A stretch of 64,000 nt of DNA from RDXT01 sp033765305 (lineage in GTDB: Bacteria; Bacteroidota; Bacteroidia; J057): contig JANRID010000002.1 of NCBI GenBank assembly GCA_033765305.1, positions 97,512 through 161,511 of the forward strand, read 5' to 3'. Made by a program: the position numbers and the translations under genes. This document shows, in pieces, positions 62,701 through 64,000 of the stretch. Position 1 is the first letter of the stretch; every line of letters starts with the position of its first letter. The notes below the pieces were generated by a model that saw nothing but the letters and a program-made list of their open reading frames with translations, had not been told where the DNA came from and searched no databases.

Positions 62701-64000
62701 CGTCGGGGATGCTGCCGTCGTAGCCCACGCGGCCGCGGAGGGTGTCAGTCAGGCTGATGAGGCGGGCCGTAGCCAGGGTGCTGATAGGCTCGGTGACCGT
62801 AATGCCCGTCGGAATCATCTCATAGCGAAGGGAATAGGTGAAGCTCCCGGAGGAACTGATCCGGAAATACACCGTATCCGCCGCCCGGCAATAGATCATG
62901 AGGGTATCGGTTGGTCGCTGCCCGAGGGGCTGGTTGAACCTGTTGAGCCCGCCGATTTGTGCCCGTTTGCTGTCAAAAACAGAGAAACTCAAATCAGCAC
63001 CTGTCGAACCAGAGGTGTTGTTAATGGAAAATATACACCTCAATGTACCGTCAGAAGGCAGCAGGGAGGAAAAGTAGTCGCTGCCATCTGGCACCACAGA
63101 AAGGTATCCTACCCTGCCAGAGATCGTATCGGAGGGCTCAAAATAGCTGGCCTCTGCAAAGGTGTTGTTCGGCTCCGGATCGGGCGGCCCGGCGGGCAGC
63201 AGCTCGTAGCGGATGCTGTAACTGAAGCTTGCGTTGGCACTGACCAGGAAAAACACGGTATCCGCAGCGCGTCCAAACACGGTGATCGAATCGGAGCCGG
63301 GGCCCAGCGGGCGGTTGAACTGATTGCTGCCGCCGATTTGCGCCTGATTTTTGTTGTAGATATAACTTGCCAAATCGGCTCCGATGGAGCCGGAGGTGTT
63401 GTCGTAATCAATGAAATAGCGCAGGGTGCCGTCGTCGGGCAGGATGGCGTAAAAGAAATCTACCTCATCGGAGGCGACAGAAGTGTATCCCACCCGCCCG
63501 GAGCGGCTGGTGTTCACCTGTACAAAGGTCGCCTCTGCAAAGGTGTTGTTCGGCTCCGGATCGGGTGGCCCGGCGGGCAGCAGCTCGTAGCGGATGCTGT
63601 AACTGAAGCTCGCGTTGGCACTGATCAGGAAAAACACCGTATCAGCAGCCCTCCCAAACACCGTGATCGAATCAGAGCCTGGACCCAGCGGGCGGTTGAA
63701 CTGATTGCTGCCGCCGATTTGCGCCTGATTTTTGTTGTAGATATAACTTGCCAAATCGGCCCCGGTGGAGCCGGAGGTGTTGTCGTAATCAATGAAATAG
63801 CGCAGGGTGCCGTCGTCGGGCAGGATAGCATAGAAGTAGTCTGCTCCGTCGGAGGCAACAGATGTATATCCCACCCGCCCGAGGCGGCTGGTGTTCACCT
63901 GAACAAAGGTCGCCTCTGCAAAGGTATTGTTGGGCTCCGGGTCGGGCGGCCCGGCGGGCAGCAGCTCGTAGCGGATGCTGTAACTGAAGCTCGCGTTGGC
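59753..64000 (-). CDS. Giant T9SS-secreted protein with tandem PPC-like modules, 5' end outside window
   Basis: The frame is open to the right edge, so the N-terminus is missing; at least 1415 codons are seen. In order: tandem PPC-like beta-modules of about 127 residues (DYFYAILPDDGTLRYFIDY-type), a PKD domain (FIWNFDNGTTSTAQFPTVLY), an Ig-like part (GLYDLEITVPGQ), a long helical middle (near residues 870-1020 counted from 63898), a DUF7619-like C-terminal region (TVSYSVRLRSDLPEG) and a T9SS sorting domain (LFPNPGTGRFRLTARL). Probably a cell-surface or matrix adhesin. The modules near the edge are almost identical in DNA. Confidence 0.85.
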   Translation of the reverse strand, partial: ANASFSYSIRYELLPAGPPDPEPNNTFAEATFVQVNTSRLGRVGYTSVASDGADYFYAILPDDGTLRYFIDYDNTSGSTGADLASYIYNKNQAQIGGSNQFNRPLGPGSDSITVFGRAADTVFFLISANASFSYSIRYELLPAGPPDPEPNNTFAEATFVQVNTSRSGRVGYTSVASDEVDFFYAILPDDGTLRYFIDYDNTSGSIGADLASYIYNKNQAQIGGSNQFNRPLGPGSDSITVFGRAADTVFFLVSANASFSYSIRYELLPAGPPDPEPNNTFAEASYFEPSDTISGRVGYLSVVPDGSDYFSSLLPSDGTLRCIFSINNTSGSTGADLSFSVFDSKRAQIGGLNRFNQPLGQRPTDTLMIYCRAADTVYFRISSSGSFTYSLRYEMIPTGITVTEPISTLATARLISLTDTLRGRVGYDGSIPDDNDYYTFVQPLRGSVRVRLKATNTSNSAGADMAIYVGRVSTSANIFTKSYSNRVPGSWEEEFTMSCLPADSLFLRVAGPSGCFTYEMSFVDEPAEPEVSFETFRTGNEVTFVPKLLRTSSFIWNFDNGTTSTAQFPTVLYTTPANYEVSLIGFNQVCGTRDTASTWVVVKGLEYYTPDSAGAGGDAIMEIYGGGLDTTTQVVLRRNGMEMRPVRLIANPSSNQLSCFFDLHFADEGLYDLEITVPGQDPVLYPGGFRVTDLRYPFCKSEVVGPSVWRINRDTRFTLVVSNTGNVMANGVVTALLWPKNVKLTFDTEWFRPPSSGSYQIAVGDGEIWNLDYADIAWLYDSLNVYTSIDSFQGQPYDGYMQLIQIPRISAQSTYEIPLIIRTATTGTPRLITFTYGPNLYGSGASGSWMDAVPNAAVEFADLLDMAVGETKLANTPIGWLTKATKASTTHLANLGESLAAISLVADGTNETISQGLPAKFDQQVSAGNAQIAKELLDVATDKLVEKGADKLLMGQTEELNRWLANNPDASLASVEFAIENLNDLNNIREAIKDAYKTGKNLNTLKDKLGRLQELAKNCPELQKQLDDLIKELGQDLEQKDPKDKTPRAVTSMDPNAIYGPDGVRGYVKLDQLQYFTVAFENLATASAPAQLVTVYDTLNPAWFDLRSFAFEDVSLAAETYPLPQHRKEFTSIFDLRPRLPYEVLVAGKLDTLTGVITWRFITLDTLSGDLTEDPLGGFLPPNTIAPQGEGTVSYSVRLRSDLPEGTVTLNRAEIIFDENTSLFTNTWRNVVDIQAPVSSISAAAEDSVISLEFQGTDAGSGMARYQVFVSENAGVWLPLVSTYEQTAQFTGTPGSTYAFYIVAQDSVSNREVKPAQAEATVTLGSGTRPDADYALFPNPGTGRFRLTARLPQGDAWFEITDPAGRVMHTDTRSDWDGSEWPFDLSTYTPGLYLLRLGTAAASKPVILKLVLQKS
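63131..64000 (-). repeat. 381-bp tandem repeats encoding PPC-like modules
   Basis: Units at about 63131-63511 and 63512-63892, plus a further partial unit to the edge, have period 381 bp (127 codons) and are nearly identical over most of their length. A diverged copy lies further left (to about 62750). The pattern suggests recent duplication or conversion. Confidence 0.85.

Overview
The window comes from a high-GC member of the Bacteroidota, most likely a Saprospiria/Lewinella-type marine or freshwater bacterium. This is inferred from gene content, not from a marker-gene match. The signs are several secreted proteins with C-terminal type IX secretion (T9SS) sorting domains, a TonB receptor with a carboxypeptidase-like N-terminal domain, a DUF6089 barrel, paired OmpH/Skp chaperones beside bamA, and -33/-7 promoter-like sequences of the Bacteroidota type instead of sigma70 boxes. 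Core genes look about 60-67% GC by eye. No rRNA, tRNA, transposase, integrase or CRISPR array was seen.

Layout. (1) 1-16.2 kb, nearly all minus strand, is a dense core block: DUF2071 fragment, murB, two OmpH chaperones, bamA, uppS, DUF6089 barrel, nadK, a second Omp85 protein, a CBS protein, an alpha/beta hydrolase, pabA/trpG-type amidotransferase, cvpA, yqeY, a thioredoxin-like protein, a secreted protein and tyrS. Many junctions are ATGA or TAATG overlaps. The block serves the outer membrane and cell wall. (2) 16.4-24.3 kb: a TPR protein with a PLP aminotransferase, a small unknown gene, two paralogous SH3/RlpA-like secreted proteins, an outer-membrane barrel, ribH and a membrane-anchored TPR protein. 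(3) 24.4-31.8 kb: one 2471-residue T9SS adhesin-like protein. (4) 32-40.2 kb: orphan histidine kinase, a metal-related set (TonB receptor, HMA protein, small HYC protein), rpoN, nfu-lipB and a DinB protein.

(5) 40.3-57.5 kb is an accessory region and the most interesting part. It holds a NACHT-type ATPase fused to a formylglycine-generating-enzyme (FGE) domain whose C-terminus looks like the variable region of a diversity-generating retroelement; a YefM antitoxin with a truncated YoeB; an orphan DUF4157 (contractile-injection-system type) protein with a possible amidoligase-like domain; an XRE regulator with a near-perfect operator but no partner toxin; a MORN-repeat membrane protein; an AT-rich GTPase-like gene lying between two direct copies of the 3' end of the MORN gene; a GNAT enzyme; a membrane metallopeptidase-like protein; a T9SS gene broken by an in-frame stop; and an overlapping ABC-type ATPase/TOPRIM pair resembling OLD/PARIS-type defence modules. 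(6) 57.7-64 kb: a T9SS subtilisin-like protein with an altered catalytic Asp, and a partial giant T9SS protein with nearly identical tandem PPC-like modules running off the right edge.

All functions are from sequence reading alone; no database search was run.
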